Position numbers and translations under genes: made by a program. This document shows positions 1 to 10,001 of a DNA stretch of 64,000 bases, piece after piece (position 1 is the first letter of the stretch; each line of letters opens with the position of its first letter). The notes beneath the pieces are model-generated. The model was not told the origin of the DNA. It was given only the letters and a program-made list of their open reading frames with translations, and made no database searches. The stretch comes from Pelotalea chapellei. GTDB taxonomy: Bacteria; Desulfobacterota; Desulfuromonadia; Geobacterales; Pseudopelobacteraceae. The stretch lies in NCBI RefSeq assembly GCF_018531195.1, contig NZ_JAHDYS010000002.1, forward strand, positions 124,001 to 188,000, read 5' to 3'.

Positions 1-112
1 CGCCACCAGCTGTGGCCTCTGCAGTTTTAAGTGTTGCTTCCTCTTGCAGCTTTGACATCTTCTGCTGGATCATCTGAGCCTGTTTCATGATACTTGCCAA
101 TCCCTTGGACAT
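1..112 (-). CDS. YbaB/EbfC family nucleoid-associated protein (N-terminal part)
   Basis: Only the first 37 codons are in the window; the gene continues past position 1. The N-terminus reads MSKGLASIMKQAQMIQQKMS, the usual helical start of the small YbaB/EbfC DNA-binding proteins. The ATG at 112 follows an AGGAGG-type ribosome site at good spacing. It lies 42 bases after the dnaX stop on the same strand. A dnaX-ybaB(-recR) order is common in bacteria and supports the call. The family binds DNA as a dimer and is linked to nucleoid organisation and recombinational repair. Confidence 0.9.
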   Translation of the reverse strand, partial: MSKGLASIMKQAQMIQQKMSKLQEEATLKTAEATAGG

Positions 113-154
113 TGTTTCCTCCTGAATGTGATATGCCAGACACTAAACTCGTTC

Positions 155-1849
155 TCAAGCCTCACGGATTTCAGTGATTGTGCCGCCAAATACCCGTAAT
201 GCCTCATTGATAACAGGATGAGAAGCAACCTCCTGCTTCAGCTCATCTTGTCGCTGCTCGTGTTCACTCTTTTTTTTTTCAACCAGAGAAAGAGGATTCT
301 CTCCCCCTTCAGGTGTAATCGGGGTGACCCGAAACACTGTTTTCAGACCGGTAAATGCCTGGGCCAAATCCTGAATTTCGACGATCGAGGCAGAATCCTG
401 AATACTGGACAGATAATAGCTGCCTGCCGGAAAACCGATCTCCATGCTACCGGGCTCCTGCTTGAGCGGGCTGCCATGCTCAAGTATCGATCCAAGCACA
501 GGATTCTTCTCACTTACATACCCAACAAATCGCTCCCAATCGCTATGGCTGCCTGGTGCTTGCGCCCGCGGACCTGCACTTGGAGGGGAAGCAGCAGGAG
601 CAGTGGGGGTTGAACTGTGCGTCGGCTCATGTCGACGGGATTCTACTGCAGGGGGAGTACGCTCAGCCTTCCATGGCAGAGCGGGGGTGTGAACCGCGCC
701 AGCTTCCATGACCTTGATTTTCTCCAGCAGTTCCTGCACGGGAACAACCGGCTCGAGAGTGGCCAGCTTGAGCAGGGCTATTTCAAGGATCAACCGAGGA
801 AATGTGGCCTGGGCCATGTCGGCATCTGCCTTGATCAGCAGAGTCAGACGGCGCTGAATTTCCAGTGACGAAAAACCCTCTGCCTGCTGACGAAGCTCAT
901 CCAGCTCGGCAGCGGAAACATCCAGGATCTCTTCGGGCTTTTTGACTGAATTGATGACCAGCAGGTTCCGGAAATGCTCGATCAGTTCCTGGCAGAACTG
1001 ACGCATGTTATAACCGACCCCATCAACCATCTTTACACCAGCCAGTACCCCCTGGGTATCCCCGTTAAAAATCGCCCCCGAGATTTTTCCCAGCAGCTGC
1101 CGGTCAACAGCGCCCAGTAATGTGGCAACATCCTCATCCAGTACGATACTGCCGCAACAGGCCAGCACCTGATCAAAAGCTGTCAGAGCGTCGCGCATGC
1201 TGCCGTCACCCTTGCGCGCCACCAGTGCAAGGGCAGAATCGTTGACCGTGATGCCTTCAGATTCTGCAATCTGACGCAGCCGTCCGACAATTCGGGTCAC
1301 AGCTACACGCTTGAAGTCAAAACGCTGGCAGCGGGAAAGGATTGTAACCGGCAGTTTATGGGGCTCTGTTGTGGCTAGAATGAATTTGACATGATCCGGT
1401 GGCTCTTCCAGTGTCTTCAGCAGTGCGTTGAAGGCGCTCGTGGAAAGCATGTGAACTTCGTCGATGATGAAGATTTTATAGCGGCTGTGGGAAGGAAGGT
1501 ACTTGATGTTGTCGCGGAGTTCGCGGATGTCGTCAACACCGGTATTGGAAGCGCCATCTATCTCGAATACATCAGTAGAGGTACCTTTGGTGATTTCGAT
1601 ACACAGGGGACAGACATTACAGGGTTCGTGTGTAACCCCCCGTTCACAGTTCAGTGTCTTGGCCAATATTCGGGCGGTACTTGTCTTGCCGACCCCACGG
1701 GCTCCAGTGAACAGAAAGGCGTGAGCCACTCGTCCGGAATCGATGGCATTCTGCAGAGTCCGACTGACATGTTCCTGCCCGGTCAGTTCCAAAAAAGTCT
1801 GGGGACGGTATTTCCTGGCCAGAACTTCGTAGTGCGCGCCGTTGGACAA
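155..1849 (-). CDS. dnaX: DNA polymerase III subunit gamma/tau
   Basis: Clamp-loader ATPase of the replicative polymerase. The N-terminus has the family signature VLARKYRPQTF. Walker A is GARGVGKTS near residue 50, four zinc-binding cysteines follow (CERG...C..CPLC), then Walker B IIDEVH and the LSRCQRFDF sensor region. A Pro/Ala-rich linker near residues 390-440 leads to the C-terminal domain. I prefer the TTG at 1849, which has a GAGG nine bases upstream; an in-frame GTG at 1864 has no clear ribosome site. About 560 residues is normal for a non-enteric DnaX. A run of ten A residues (plus-strand T 270-279) falls near codon 525. It lies just downstream of the SRP RNA gene and upstream of ybaB, the usual context. 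Confidence 0.96.
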   Translation of the reverse strand: MSNGAHYEVLARKYRPQTFLELTGQEHVSRTLQNAIDSGRVAHAFLFTGARGVGKTSTARILAKTLNCERGVTHEPCNVCPLCIEITKGTSTDVFEIDGASNTGVDDIRELRDNIKYLPSHSRYKIFIIDEVHMLSTSAFNALLKTLEEPPDHVKFILATTEPHKLPVTILSRCQRFDFKRVAVTRIVGRLRQIAESEGITVNDSALALVARKGDGSMRDALTAFDQVLACCGSIVLDEDVATLLGAVDRQLLGKISGAIFNGDTQGVLAGVKMVDGVGYNMRQFCQELIEHFRNLLVINSVKKPEEILDVSAAELDELRQQAEGFSSLEIQRRLTLLIKADADMAQATFPRLILEIALLKLATLEPVVPVQELLEKIKVMEAGAVHTPALPWKAERTPPAVESRRHEPTHSSTPTAPAASPPSAGPRAQAPGSHSDWERFVGYVSEKNPVLGSILEHGSPLKQEPGSMEIGFPAGSYYLSSIQDSASIVEIQDLAQAFTGLKTVFRVTPITPEGGENPLSLVEKKKSEHEQRQDELKQEVASHPVINEALRVFGGTITEIREA

Positions 1850-1963
1850 GAGATTGAACCTCACAGGTCATGGTTGTGACCCGACGTCCCGTACGGGAAA
1901 AAAGCGGGGGTGGATCGTGCGGGCGTTGGATAGGGAAAGGGGATTAATCTGCTGAAACGTTTA

Positions 1964-2087
1964 CAGGCGCATATGATAGCCGGGTTTGCCCGCGGCACAC
2001 GACGGGGGCCGCTGCCGTTGCTTCCTTCCGGACCTGGCGGAGTTCACGGCTTGCCGTTGCGCGGGACCCGGCTATCATATCCGCCTG
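1964..2087 (-). ncRNA. ffs: Signal recognition particle RNA (4.5S-type)
   Basis: On the minus strand the segment folds into one long hairpin: an ATATGATAGCCGGGT-type arm pairs with ACCCGGCTATCATAT over the ends. The apex carries the SRP RNA signature GTCCGGAAGGAAGCA, which binds Ffh. The length, about 110-120 nt, fits the short bacterial form without an Alu domain. Its position upstream of dnaX on the same strand matches many genomes. The exact ends are estimated from the outer pairing. Confidence 0.93.
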
Positions 2088-2200
2088 CAAATGTACTAAA
2101 AGCTATGTTTGTACAGATGTTGAATTACACTGCCAAAGTATGTCTCATCCTGCGGAACTCGCAAGCGAGTGTTCCTACTTTGTTGCCGTACCAATAAAAA

Positions 2201-2292
2201 TGGCGGAGAGAGAGGGATTCGAACCCTCGGTACGCTATTAACGTACACACGCTTTCCAGGCGTGCTCCTTCAACCGCTCGGACATCTCTCCG
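2201..2292 (-). tRNA. tRNA-Ser (GGA anticodon)
   Basis: The minus strand gives a class II tRNA. The acceptor stem starts CGGAGAGATG, the D-loop contains GAGCGGTTGA, and the anticodon loop CTGGAAA contains GGA. A long variable arm (built on GTGTACG/CGTAC) is followed by the GGTTCGAATCC T-loop and an encoded 3' CCA. The large variable arm and GGA anticodon identify serine. Confidence 0.96.
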
Positions 2293-2443
2293 CAAGGGAA
2301 TGGGCAATATAGTATATGCAGTACTCTTTGTCTAGTATTTCGTTAAGATGGGCGTGGACGCGGCTATAAAAAACTAGTAATCTGCAGCGCTGATAACCGC
2401 ACCTCGTAACGTTTCCCACATTTATTCCCAATGGAGAACAGCC

Positions 2444-3166
2444 TTGAAGATAGCCATTGTCACCGCCATGCCGGAAGAAACCGGTGCTGTATTGCAGGGA
2501 GCGCACCAAAAAAAGAAGGGGATGGTCAACGGCCGGCACACCTGCCGCTGCAGCATCACCGGCCACGAAATCATGCTGGTCGAAGCCGGCATGGGCCTCC
2601 TCAATGCCGGCTGGGCTGCGACGCTCGCGGCAGAGGACAAACCTGATCTGATCATTTCGGCAGGGTTCGGAGGAGGCGTTGTTGCCGGACTGTCGGTAGG
2701 AGAGGTGGTTATGGCTGAACAGGTTCTGCAGTGGGATGGAACAGGGTTCGAAGAGGTTGCCGTCGGCTTCTACGGCCGTAACAGTGCAGCAGACGCCATG
2801 GCTCTGCCCCGGGGCTGCTTTATCACCGGTGATGGCATTTTGCGGAAGGATGAACTGGCCAGTCATCTGACTAATGCAAACAAGCCGGTTGTGGAAATGG
2901 AAACTGCTGCCGTAGCCAGGGTCGCCGCAGGCAATGGAATTCCTTTCCTCGGCATAAGGGCCATCAGCGACGCCTGGGATGAGGAACTTTCCTTTTCAAT
3001 CAACGAATTCTGCGATGACACCATGCGCATCAGGCCAGCTAAGGTACTGGCTACAATCCTGAAACGCCCTTCCATCATTCCACAACTGATCCGGCTTGCT
3101 CGCAACAGCAAAGCAGCCGCTGCCAGTCTGGGCAAGGCCATGGAGCGGCTGCTGAAACAGATTTAA
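2444..3166 (+). CDS. MTA/SAH nucleosidase-family protein (phosphorylase superfamily)
   Basis: A 240-aa member of the purine nucleoside phosphorylase/MtnN superfamily. The N-terminus KIAIVTAMPEETG matches the strand with the catalytic Glu of MTA/SAH nucleosidases. DLIISAGFGGG is the glycine-rich phosphate/ribose loop. VEMETAAVARVA is the nucleoside-binding MEt motif, and ISDAWDEE holds the conserved catalytic Asp. The start is a TTG at 2444 with GGAG eight bases upstream. It probably cleaves a purine nucleoside or thio-nucleoside, but the substrate cannot be read from sequence. A hopanoid-associated phosphorylase is another possibility, but no hopanoid genes lie nearby. Confidence 0.8.
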   Translation: MKIAIVTAMPEETGAVLQGAHQKKKGMVNGRHTCRCSITGHEIMLVEAGMGLLNAGWAATLAAEDKPDLIISAGFGGGVVAGLSVGEVVMAEQVLQWDGTGFEEVAVGFYGRNSAADAMALPRGCFITGDGILRKDELASHLTNANKPVVEMETAAVARVAAGNGIPFLGIRAISDAWDEELSFSINEFCDDTMRIRPAKVLATILKRPSIIPQLIRLARNSKAAAASLGKAMERLLKQI

Positions 3167-3197
3167 CCCCAGCTCCGATAGTTGCCAGAAACAGCCA

Positions 3198-3650
3198 TTA
3201 CCGTAATCCCAATCGCCCCAGCAATTTTCCCAGATATTTATTCAGAAAATGATCACGCGAAAGGAACCGCAAAGGGGGAGGCTTCCTTGTTCCCAACTCT
3301 TGAAGCATCAGCAGGATTTGAGGATTACCTCCCTGGGCCGCTCCCTGGCGCAATGCGCTGACAGCTTCTTCTTTAGTACCTGCAACCAGGTGAACTTTGG
3401 CGAGGTAAAAATAATGGATCGGGTTCTGCGGTTCACGTTCAATGGCTGCATGGCAGAGCTCAAGCCCTCTGGTAACATGACCGCGCTCCTTGGCCATGCA
3501 GAACCCTAAACAGGAATGCAGACTAGGATCATCTTCAGCCTGAAGAGATTTTTCCAGGCAGGCGAGCGCAGCCAGTACGTTCCCTTCCTCCAGCTCTTTC
3601 TGTGCTCGTGCAGCCTCTTTCTCTGCACTGGCATGTGGCGATAACTCCAT
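3198..3650 (-). CDS. TPR-repeat protein
   Basis: A 150-aa protein made mostly of helix-turn-helix tetratricopeptide-like units. ALACLEKSLQAEDDPSLHSCLGF, GLELCHAAIEREPQNPIHYFYLAK and EEAVSALRQGAAQGGNPQILLML form successive repeats between residues 25 and 120. A basic C-terminal tail (FLNKYLGKLLGRLGLR) may contact a partner or membrane. There is no signal peptide. The ATG at 3650 has a GGAGG site just upstream. It stands alone, separated from lspA by a terminator. Its partner is unknown. Confidence 0.75.
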   Translation of the reverse strand: MELSPHASAEKEAARAQKELEEGNVLAALACLEKSLQAEDDPSLHSCLGFCMAKERGHVTRGLELCHAAIEREPQNPIHYFYLAKVHLVAGTKEEAVSALRQGAAQGGNPQILLMLQELGTRKPPPLRFLSRDHFLNKYLGKLLGRLGLR

Positions 3651-3703
3651 TATGCCTCCGATTACTGCATGGACGTTGGCGACAACCTGCGATCCTTCAC
3701 ACT

Positions 3704-3743
3704 GTAAAAAAGGGACGAGCTGTATACCTGTAGCCCGTCCCTT
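3704..3743 (-). terminator. Rho-independent terminator after lspA
   Basis: On the minus strand a 12-bp stem (AAGGGACGGGCT paired with AGCTCGTCCCTT, one G-T pair) is followed by TTTTTT. It lies just beyond the lspA stop and ends the ileS-lspA unit. Confidence 0.8.
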
Positions 3744-3776
3744 CTCAATATTTATTCTATTTCAAAGATTGCCGCT

Positions 3777-4262
3777 TCACGCTGTTTTTACCCGGCGCTC
3801 TTCCCGCAGCATGTCCAATGCCAGCAGGGCCACACCGACGCAGATGAATGAATCGGCTACATTAAATGCCGGCCAGTGGTGGGTCTTCCAGTAAACATCC
3901 AGAAAATCGATGACTTCTCCAAGACGCACACGGTCGATCAGGTTCCCCACAGCTCCAGAAAAAATCATGGCAAGTGAAACCTGGGCAAGCTTCTGATCGT
4001 GGCGCAATTTGTTAAAAGCTACCAGGATCACCAGGGACGCAACCAGTGAAACCGCAATGAAGAAGGGCAGCCGCCAGGAAGCGTTGGACAGGAAACTGAA
4101 GGCCGCCCCCTTGTTGCGGATATAGAAGATGTTGAAAAAGCCATCTACAACCGGAATGGCCTGATAAAGGGTCATGGTTCGGTCAATGTACAACTTGGTG
4201 ATCTGATCGATCACCAAGCCACAAGCGGCAATTAAAGAAAATAAAAACCAGCGGTTTTTCAA
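3777..4262 (-). CDS. lspA: Lipoprotein signal peptidase (signal peptidase II)
   Basis: An integral inner-membrane aspartyl protease that removes signal peptides from prolipoproteins. Four hydrophobic segments are visible. The catalytic aspartates sit in the conserved GNLIDR and FNVADSF motifs in the second half. I place the start at TTG 4262 (protein begins MKNRWFLF), with GGGGG six bases upstream. A longer frame to 4322 would overlap ileS and adds an unlikely soluble extension. At 161 aa it matches the family. It lies 29 bases downstream of ileS, the common ileS-lspA order. Likely clients include the two foldase lipoproteins at 13.3-15.5 kb. Confidence 0.95.
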   Translation of the reverse strand: MKNRWFLFSLIAACGLVIDQITKLYIDRTMTLYQAIPVVDGFFNIFYIRNKGAAFSFLSNASWRLPFFIAVSLVASLVILVAFNKLRHDQKLAQVSLAMIFSGAVGNLIDRVRLGEVIDFLDVYWKTHHWPAFNVADSFICVGVALLALDMLREERRVKTA

Positions 4263-4291
4263 ATCATTCCCCCTACTGTTACATTTAAAAA

Positions 4292-7066
4292 CTATTGCAC
4301 CGCTGCAGTGCACTTGGGACAAATAGCAGGATACTGATCATTTTTACCAAGCTCTTCACTGTAACACCAGCAGCGTTCGCACTTCTCGCCAGGCGCAGCA
4401 GTCACCTGAACTTTAAACCCTTCAATAGTTTCGGAGCTCCAGCATTCGCCGCTGAGTTCTTCCGCCAATGATACCCTGGAGACAATAAAGATGCTGGCCA
4501 GGTCCGCCTGATATTCACGCAAGAAGCCAAGTAGGTCGGCCGGAGCACTGATGGCAACAGCGGCATCAAGGGGATGCCCGATAGTCTTGGCTGTACGGGC
4601 CACTTCCAGTGCCTTTGAAACGTCGCTGCGCACTTTCATAATCCGCTCCCAGCGTTCCACCAGCACATCATCCTTCAGTTCCGGATGAAGCTGCGGGAAA
4701 GCTGCCAGATGGATGCTGGATTCATGCTCACCCGGCAGATAGGTCCAAGCCTCGTCAGCGGTAAAGGAAAGCACCGGCGCAATCAGGCGCAGCAGGGTGT
4801 CAAGGATGCGGTACATCACGGTCTGTGCGCTGCGGCGCTCCAGAGAGTCCTTCTTGCTGGTGTAGACCCGGTCCTTGAGGATATCCAGATAAAAAGCGCT
4901 CATTTCCACAGTACAGAAGCCGTTAACAGCATGGTAGAGAACATGGAACTCGTAATCATTGTAACAGTTCAGTACCTTTTCCTTGAGCAGCTCCAGCTGG
5001 TGAAGTGCCCACCGATCGATCTCCGGCATGCTTGCAGGCTCCACACTGTCTCTGGCTGGGTCAAAATCATTGATATTGCCCAGGATGTAGCGACAGGTAT
5101 TGCGAATGCGGCGATAAGCCTCGGACAGGCGGGTCAGAATTTCCTGGGATATGCGGATATCATCCCGGTAATCCTGGGCCGCCACCCACAGTCTCAGGAT
5201 CTCGGCGCCATATTTTTTAATAACCTCTTCCGGAGCCACCACATTGCCGACCGACTTGCTCATCTTGCGGCCGGAACCATCAACCACGAAACCATGGGTA
5301 AGCACGTTCTTGTAGGGAGCGCGGCCACGGGTACCCACACTCTCGAGCAGCGAGGAATGGAACCAGCCGCGGTGCTGGTCGCTCCCCTCCAGGTACATGT
5401 CCGCCGGTGAGCCCAGCTGTGGATTCGGCTCCAGGACAGCGGCATGGGATACGCCGGAATCAAACCAGACATCCAGTATGTCGTTTTCTTTTTCAAAAGA
5501 AGCGGATCCGCATTTGGGACAGACCGTCCCGGTCGGCAGCAGTTGCTCCGCAGCCCAGTCAAACCAGACATCCGAACTCTCTTTTTTGAAAATTTCGGCC
5601 ACGTGATCCATGATGGCACCATCGGCAACGTACTCACCGCAGGCGGTACAGGAAAAGGCCGTAATCGGAACCCCCCAGGAACGCTGGCGCGACACGCACC
5701 AGTCAGGACGATTCTCAATCATTCCGTAGATCCGCTCGCGCCCCCACTTGGGGATCCACTGCACGTGATCGATGGCTTCAAGCGCCTTGGTGCGCAATTC
5801 GTTCTGCTTCATGCTGATGAACCACTGCTCTGTTGCGCGGAAGATGATCGGTTTTTTGCAGCGCCAGCAATGGGGATAGGAGTGGACGATCTTGGAAACA
5901 TGCAGCAGTGCTTCCACTTCAGTCAGTTTGTCAATTACGCTCTGGTTGGCGCTGAAAACCTGCTGGCCACCGAAGAACTCAAGGGTTGAAACATACTTGC
6001 CGTAATTGTCGACAGGATTGTAGATTTCCAGACCTTCCTTGAGCCCTAGTTCGTAGTCTTCCTGGCCATGACCGGGGGCCGTATGGACACAGCCGGTACC
6101 TGCCTCCAGAGTAACGTGATCACCAAGCAGAATGATCGAATCGCGATCATAAAAGGGATGCTGGGCACGTTTCCGCTCCAGAACCGTGGCCGAAAAGCTG
6201 GCCAGCACGCTGCCGGTCAAGCCGGTGGTGCTCAGAAAACTGTCCTTGAGCCCCTCTGCTACGATCAGCACACCCTTCTCGGTTTCCAGCGCAACGTATT
6301 CAAAATCGGGATGCAGCGCCACCGCCAGATTGGCCGGGATAGTCCAGGGGGTGGTGGTCCAGATGACGACATAAGCCTGCTTGCCTGCCAGAGCAGGAAT
6401 TGCAGCGGAAAGGTCATCTTTGATTGCAAAACGGACAAAGATCGAAGGGGAGGTGTGATCAGCGTGCTCTACCTCTGCCTCGGCCAACGCAGTAACACAG
6501 GATGAACACCAGTGCACCGGTTTCTTTCCTCGGTAAAGGCCGCCGTTGTGGGCGAATTTGGCCAGCTCGGCGGCAGTCAGTCCCTCATACTCGTAGTTCA
6601 TGGTCAGATAGGGTTTTTCCCAATCACCCAGCACTCCCAGGCGCTTGAATTCCTCTTTCTGAATGTCGATGAATTTAGCGGCATACTCACGGCAGAGCTT
6701 GCGCATCTGCAGCTTTGAAACACCCTGCTTCTTTGAGCCGAGGTTTTTCTCGACCTGCAGTTCTATCGGCAGCCCATGACAGTCCCACCCCGGTACATAA
6801 GGAGCATGGAACCCTTCCATACGCTTGCCCTTCAGGATGATATCCTTGAGGATCTTGTTCAAGGCATGGCCGATGTGAATGTGACCGTTTGCATAGGGAG
6901 GGCCATCGTGCAGCACATAGCGCGGCCTGCTCTGCCCTGCTGTCTCCATGGCGGCGTACAGACCGTTCTGCTCCCATTTGGTAAGAATTTCCGGTTCGCG
7001 CTGGGCCAGATTGGCCTTCATGGGAAAATCTGTCTGGGGCAAATTCAATGTGTCTTTATATTCCAT
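4292..7066 (-). CDS. ileS: Isoleucyl-tRNA synthetase
   Basis: A class I aminoacyl-tRNA synthetase of 924 aa. The HIGH-type motif YANGHIHIGH is at residues 58-67 and the KMSKS loop (GRKMSKSVGN) is near residue 600. The CP1 editing domain lies between them (TTTPWTIPANLAV). A C-terminal zinc finger is formed by CERCWCY and CPKC. The start at ATG 7066 (MEYKDTLN) is supported by GAGGAG eight bases upstream; the longer frame to 7156 has no such support. A T-box leader was looked for and is not evident in the short upstream space shared with mreB. Confidence 0.97.
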   Translation of the reverse strand: MEYKDTLNLPQTDFPMKANLAQREPEILTKWEQNGLYAAMETAGQSRPRYVLHDGPPYANGHIHIGHALNKILKDIILKGKRMEGFHAPYVPGWDCHGLPIELQVEKNLGSKKQGVSKLQMRKLCREYAAKFIDIQKEEFKRLGVLGDWEKPYLTMNYEYEGLTAAELAKFAHNGGLYRGKKPVHWCSSCVTALAEAEVEHADHTSPSIFVRFAIKDDLSAAIPALAGKQAYVVIWTTTPWTIPANLAVALHPDFEYVALETEKGVLIVAEGLKDSFLSTTGLTGSVLASFSATVLERKRAQHPFYDRDSIILLGDHVTLEAGTGCVHTAPGHGQEDYELGLKEGLEIYNPVDNYGKYVSTLEFFGGQQVFSANQSVIDKLTEVEALLHVSKIVHSYPHCWRCKKPIIFRATEQWFISMKQNELRTKALEAIDHVQWIPKWGRERIYGMIENRPDWCVSRQRSWGVPITAFSCTACGEYVADGAIMDHVAEIFKKESSDVWFDWAAEQLLPTGTVCPKCGSASFEKENDILDVWFDSGVSHAAVLEPNPQLGSPADMYLEGSDQHRGWFHSSLLESVGTRGRAPYKNVLTHGFVVDGSGRKMSKSVGNVVAPEEVIKKYGAEILRLWVAAQDYRDDIRISQEILTRLSEAYRRIRNTCRYILGNINDFDPARDSVEPASMPEIDRWALHQLELLKEKVLNCYNDYEFHVLYHAVNGFCTVEMSAFYLDILKDRVYTSKKDSLERRSAQTVMYRILDTLLRLIAPVLSFTADEAWTYLPGEHESSIHLAAFPQLHPELKDDVLVERWERIMKVRSDVSKALEVARTAKTIGHPLDAAVAISAPADLLGFLREYQADLASIFIVSRVSLAEELSGECWSSETIEGFKVQVTAAPGEKCERCWCYSEELGKNDQYPAICPKCTAAVQ

Positions 7067-7220
7067 GGCATGGTCTCCTCGATAGCTGTTCGGTGCACAA
7101 AATCTAAATAAGCTACAGAGATACCATTGAAATGTCAAGGAAACAGGTTCTTTCATCCTTGCAATTGCAGGAACACTCTGCTAGTGTTTTCAATCTTCTT
7201 TTACTCAAAAAGCCTGTTGA

Positions 7221-8276
<1,056 letters not shown>

Positions 8277-8289
8277 GACAAAAGTCCGC

Positions 8290-8364
8290 ACAGAGATACG
8301 GAGCACAGAGGAGCATCTCCGCAAGCCTTAAAAGTGGAAGATTTTCTGTACTCCGTACCTCTGT
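8290..8364. repeat. Inverted repeat between mreB and the glycosyltransferase gene
   Basis: ACAGAGATACGGAGCACAG (8290-8308) and CTGTACTCCGTACCTCTGT (8346-8364) are inverted copies matching at 17 of 19 positions, separated by 37 bases. It has no T-run. It could be a weak transcript-end hairpin after mreB or a dispersed intergenic repeat. Confidence 0.55.
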
Positions 8365-8389
8365 TATACCTCTTCCTTTTCCCCTGAAT

Positions 8390-9415
8390 ATGCCATCTCC
8401 CACAGTCGACATAATTGTTCCTGTCTGGAACAAGCCTTTTGAAACCCGTGCATGCCTTGCTGCCATCCTTGCCCATTCGCCTGAGGCACGCCTGATTATC
8501 ATTGCCAACGGCAGTAATCGTGAAACCGAACTGATGCTGGAGGAGTTCTCCGAGCCCTTGGGCGAACGCGGCCTGTTCATCTCCTCTGACCGCAACCTCG
8601 GGTTGATCAAAGCAATCAATATGGGCTTGTCACGCTCGGACAGTGACTACGCTGTAATTGTACGCCCGCACGTCGAAGTAACCTCTGGCTGGCTTGAAAA
8701 CTTACTGGAAGCCGCCCAGGGAGGATTGGCAACGCCACTTTTCAGAGGCGACACCATAAAGGTTCCGAAAATCGCTACCGGCTGCTCGGTAATAGAAACC
8801 TTCAGCCTCACTTTTTCGGCTCTGGCCATCAAAGGTGAGCTGCACATGCTGATCGGCGGGTTCAATGAAGAGATGGACGGTGCTGAATGGTGCCTCCGGG
8901 ATTATATGCGACGTGCCTGGAACAGGGGATATCGCACCAGCGTCAGCTCCGGTTCGATGCTCACGTGCCATCCGGAAGTTGTGTTCGGCTCCCCTGAACG
9001 CCGCAGGGAAATTGAACTCTCCAGTAGCGCCCACTACCAAGCGCACTGGGGGATTAACCGCCACTTCTGCATTTACTTCGGCAAACAGGCCGAAGCCGGC
9101 AGTTTGGCGGTCCCAATAGACACCATCCTGGATGGAGCCCGACGGGGGCATACCTTCACATTGCTATTACACCGTCGACAGGCTGCCGACTTCCATCGCA
9201 TTGGCTGGGATTGCCTGCACACCGGGATTACCCTGCAAAAACTTCCCATGCTGGCACCGCGGCGTGACCTGCTCAAGCGACTCGCGTCCATAAAGGCTGC
9301 TGCTCCTGAAGCGATCATCGTCCAGTGCAGTGCTGACACGTTACTTTCCGACAGCGTTACGCCGATCCCATTGGCAGAGCTGTCTTCCTTATGGGAACAC
9401 ACCACTGAACTCTAA
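8390..9415 (+). CDS. Glycosyltransferase family 2 protein
   Basis: The first about 240 residues are a GT-A fold: [22 protein letters not shown] at the N-terminus, IANGS at the nucleotide-sugar strand, and [12 protein letters not shown], the usual GT2 helix. [17 protein letters not shown] sits where the metal-binding DxD normally lies; the exact motif is replaced by RPHVE. The last 100 residues are a separate region without a recognised family. No membrane segment is evident. The gene ends 10 bases before gmhA, so it belongs to the heptose operon and probably builds lipopolysaccharide or another surface glycan. No clear ribosome site precedes the ATG, so the start is less certain. Confidence 0.8.
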   Translation: MPSPTVDIIVPVWNKPFETRACLAAILAHSPEARLIIIANGSNRETELMLEEFSEPLGERGLFISSDRNLGLIKAINMGLSRSDSDYAVIVRPHVEVTSGWLENLLEAAQGGLATPLFRGDTIKVPKIATGCSVIETFSLTFSALAIKGELHMLIGGFNEEMDGAEWCLRDYMRRAWNRGYRTSVSSGSMLTCHPEVVFGSPERRREIELSSSAHYQAHWGINRHFCIYFGKQAEAGSLAVPIDTILDGARRGHTFTLLLHRRQAADFHRIGWDCLHTGITLQKLPMLAPRRDLLKRLASIKAAAPEAIIVQCSADTLLSDSVTPIPLAELSSLWEHTTEL

Positions 9416-9425
9416 TGGGGGGACT

Positions 9426-10001
9426 ATGATTATGATAGATGAGATCGCACGACAGCTACAGGATCACCATTCGGTAATGACGCTGATCCAACAACAGATG
9501 ACCCCTCAGATTGCCGAAGTGGTCGAGATAATGAGCAATGCCTTCACAAGCGGCAAAAAAGTGCTGATCATGGGCAATGGCGGTTCTGCAGCGGACAGTC
9601 AGCACTTTGCAGCGGAAATTGTGGGGCGCTTCAAGCTGGAGCGTGCCGCTTTGCCGGCCATCGCACTTTCCACAGATACCTCCATTCTTACGGCCATCGG
9701 CAATGACTATGGTTTTGATGCGGTCTTCAGCCGTCAGATTGAGGCCCTGGCTGCAAGCGGTGATATCGTGATAGGACTTTCCACCAGCGGCAACTCTCCC
9801 AATGTGTTCAAAGCGCTTGAACTGGCTAAGGAACGCGGCTGCCGCACCATTGGACTGTTAGGTAGAGATGGTGGCAGCATCAAAAACATCTGCGATGTGG
9901 CCCTGGTTGTTCCCACCAATGACACGCCCCGCGTGCAGGAAGCTCACATCACCATCATCCACATTGTCTGCGACCTGGTGGAAAAAGGACTCTTCACATG
10001 A
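9426..10001 (+). CDS. gmhA: Sedoheptulose-7-phosphate isomerase
   Basis: A cytoplasmic SIS-domain enzyme of 191 aa that converts sedoheptulose 7-phosphate to D-glycero-D-manno-heptose 7-phosphate, the first step of ADP-heptose synthesis. The phosphate loop [16 protein letters not shown] and the second sugar-phosphate motif [11 protein letters not shown] are clear. [14 protein letters not shown] is the usual C-terminal helix. A GGGGGGA ribosome site precedes ATG 9426 and the alternative ATG 9432. It overlaps the next gene by four bases (ATGA), and hldE follows in the same operon. Confidence 0.95.
   Translation: MIMIDEIARQLQDHHSVMTLIQQQMTPQIAEVVEIMSNAFTSGKKVLIMGNGGSAADSQHFAAEIVGRFKLERAALPAIALSTDTSILTAIGNDYGFDAVFSRQIEALAASGDIVIGLSTSGNSPNVFKALELAKERGCRTIGLLGRDGGSIKNICDVALVVPTNDTPRVQEAHITIIHIVCDLVEKGLFT

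Noticed and set aside
2444-3166. Hopanoid-associated phosphorylase hpnG
   Set aside because: The family fits broadly, but no hopanoid gene is adjacent, so the symbol is not justified.
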